From Micromonospora solifontis (GTDB lineage: Bacteria; Actinomycetota; Actinomycetes; Mycobacteriales; Micromonosporaceae): DNA of 44,156 nucleotides. A model generated the notes under the pieces. The model was not told where the DNA came from and searched no databases. It saw nothing but the letters and a program-made list of their open reading frames with translations. Below are positions 44,155 to 44,156 of the stretch, one piece after another. The stretch covers positions 1-44,156 of the forward strand of contig NZ_RJLN01000045.1 of assembly GCF_003725545.1 (NCBI RefSeq), in the 5' to 3' direction. The position numbers and the translations under genes are program-made. The number at the start of each line of letters is the position of its first letter. Position 1 is the stretch's first letter.

Positions 44155-44156
44155 CG

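Overview
The window is typical high-GC actinobacterial chromosome. Codon third positions are almost all G or C, GTG starts are frequent, and the genes are tightly packed. The gene families (PimB-type mannosyltransferase, PASTA kinase, cAMP/Crp module, CBM2-chitinase with a Thr-Pro linker, PPi-type phosphofructokinase) suggest Micromonosporaceae, probably Micromonospora or a close relative. The genus is an inference from gene content and style. I see no rRNA, tRNA, CRISPR array, insertion sequence, prophage or biosynthetic gene cluster.

Layout from left to right. 1-4850: M48 membrane protease translationally coupled to a PimB-like glycosyltransferase, facing an MMPL transporter. 5020-6959: sensor kinase and LuxR-type regulator in an overlapping pair. 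6983-9554: GGDEF-EAL c-di-GMP protein overlapping a SAM methyltransferase. 9748-13932: minus-strand run of long-chain acyl-CoA ligase, histidine kinase and response regulator. 14132-17079: SRPBCC protein, Cys-motif protein, ROK glucokinase and EEP phosphatase/nuclease. 17203-19408: flavin monooxygenase and an alpha/beta-hydrolase that lacks its nucleophile serine. 19418-22707: OtsA, a membrane protein and a PlsC acyltransferase. 22842-27573: a large adenylate cyclase/STAND ATPase, a 70-residue repeat-tailed protein and a Crp regulator, together a candidate cAMP module. 27820-31469: DEDD exoribonuclease, flavin/PPOX protein, phosphofructokinase, ProC and DUF2203. 31522-36667: frameshifted GNAT, secreted SGNH lipase, DUF4259, glutathione peroxidase, secreted chitinase and lipoprotein. 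36782-44156: class II DAHP synthase, threonine aldolase, endonuclease IV, PASTA kinase, its probable DNA-binding substrate, a polyprenyl synthase, and a partial gene cut by the window edge.

Nine genes spread over the window (pimB, acyl-CoA ligase, SRPBCC, plsC, exoribonuclease, aroG, pknL, the Rv2175c-like protein and idsA) keep the order and relative orientations I recall for Mycobacterium tuberculosis Rv2188c down to Rv2173. The window therefore looks like an old actinobacterial core block for envelope, isoprenoid and signalling functions into which other genes have been inserted.

The most notable non-coding signal is a repeated architecture at four convergent gene junctions (near 2650, 22790, 39280 and 42795). 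Each has a stop codon, usually followed at once by a C-rich CCCCCA-like tract, and then an 18-20 bp near-perfect hairpin of mixed base composition. Other junctions use ordinary GC-rich hairpins. Many genes also have a TAnnnT-like hexamer 6-8 nt before the start codon and no Shine-Dalgarno sequence, which points to leaderless transcripts.
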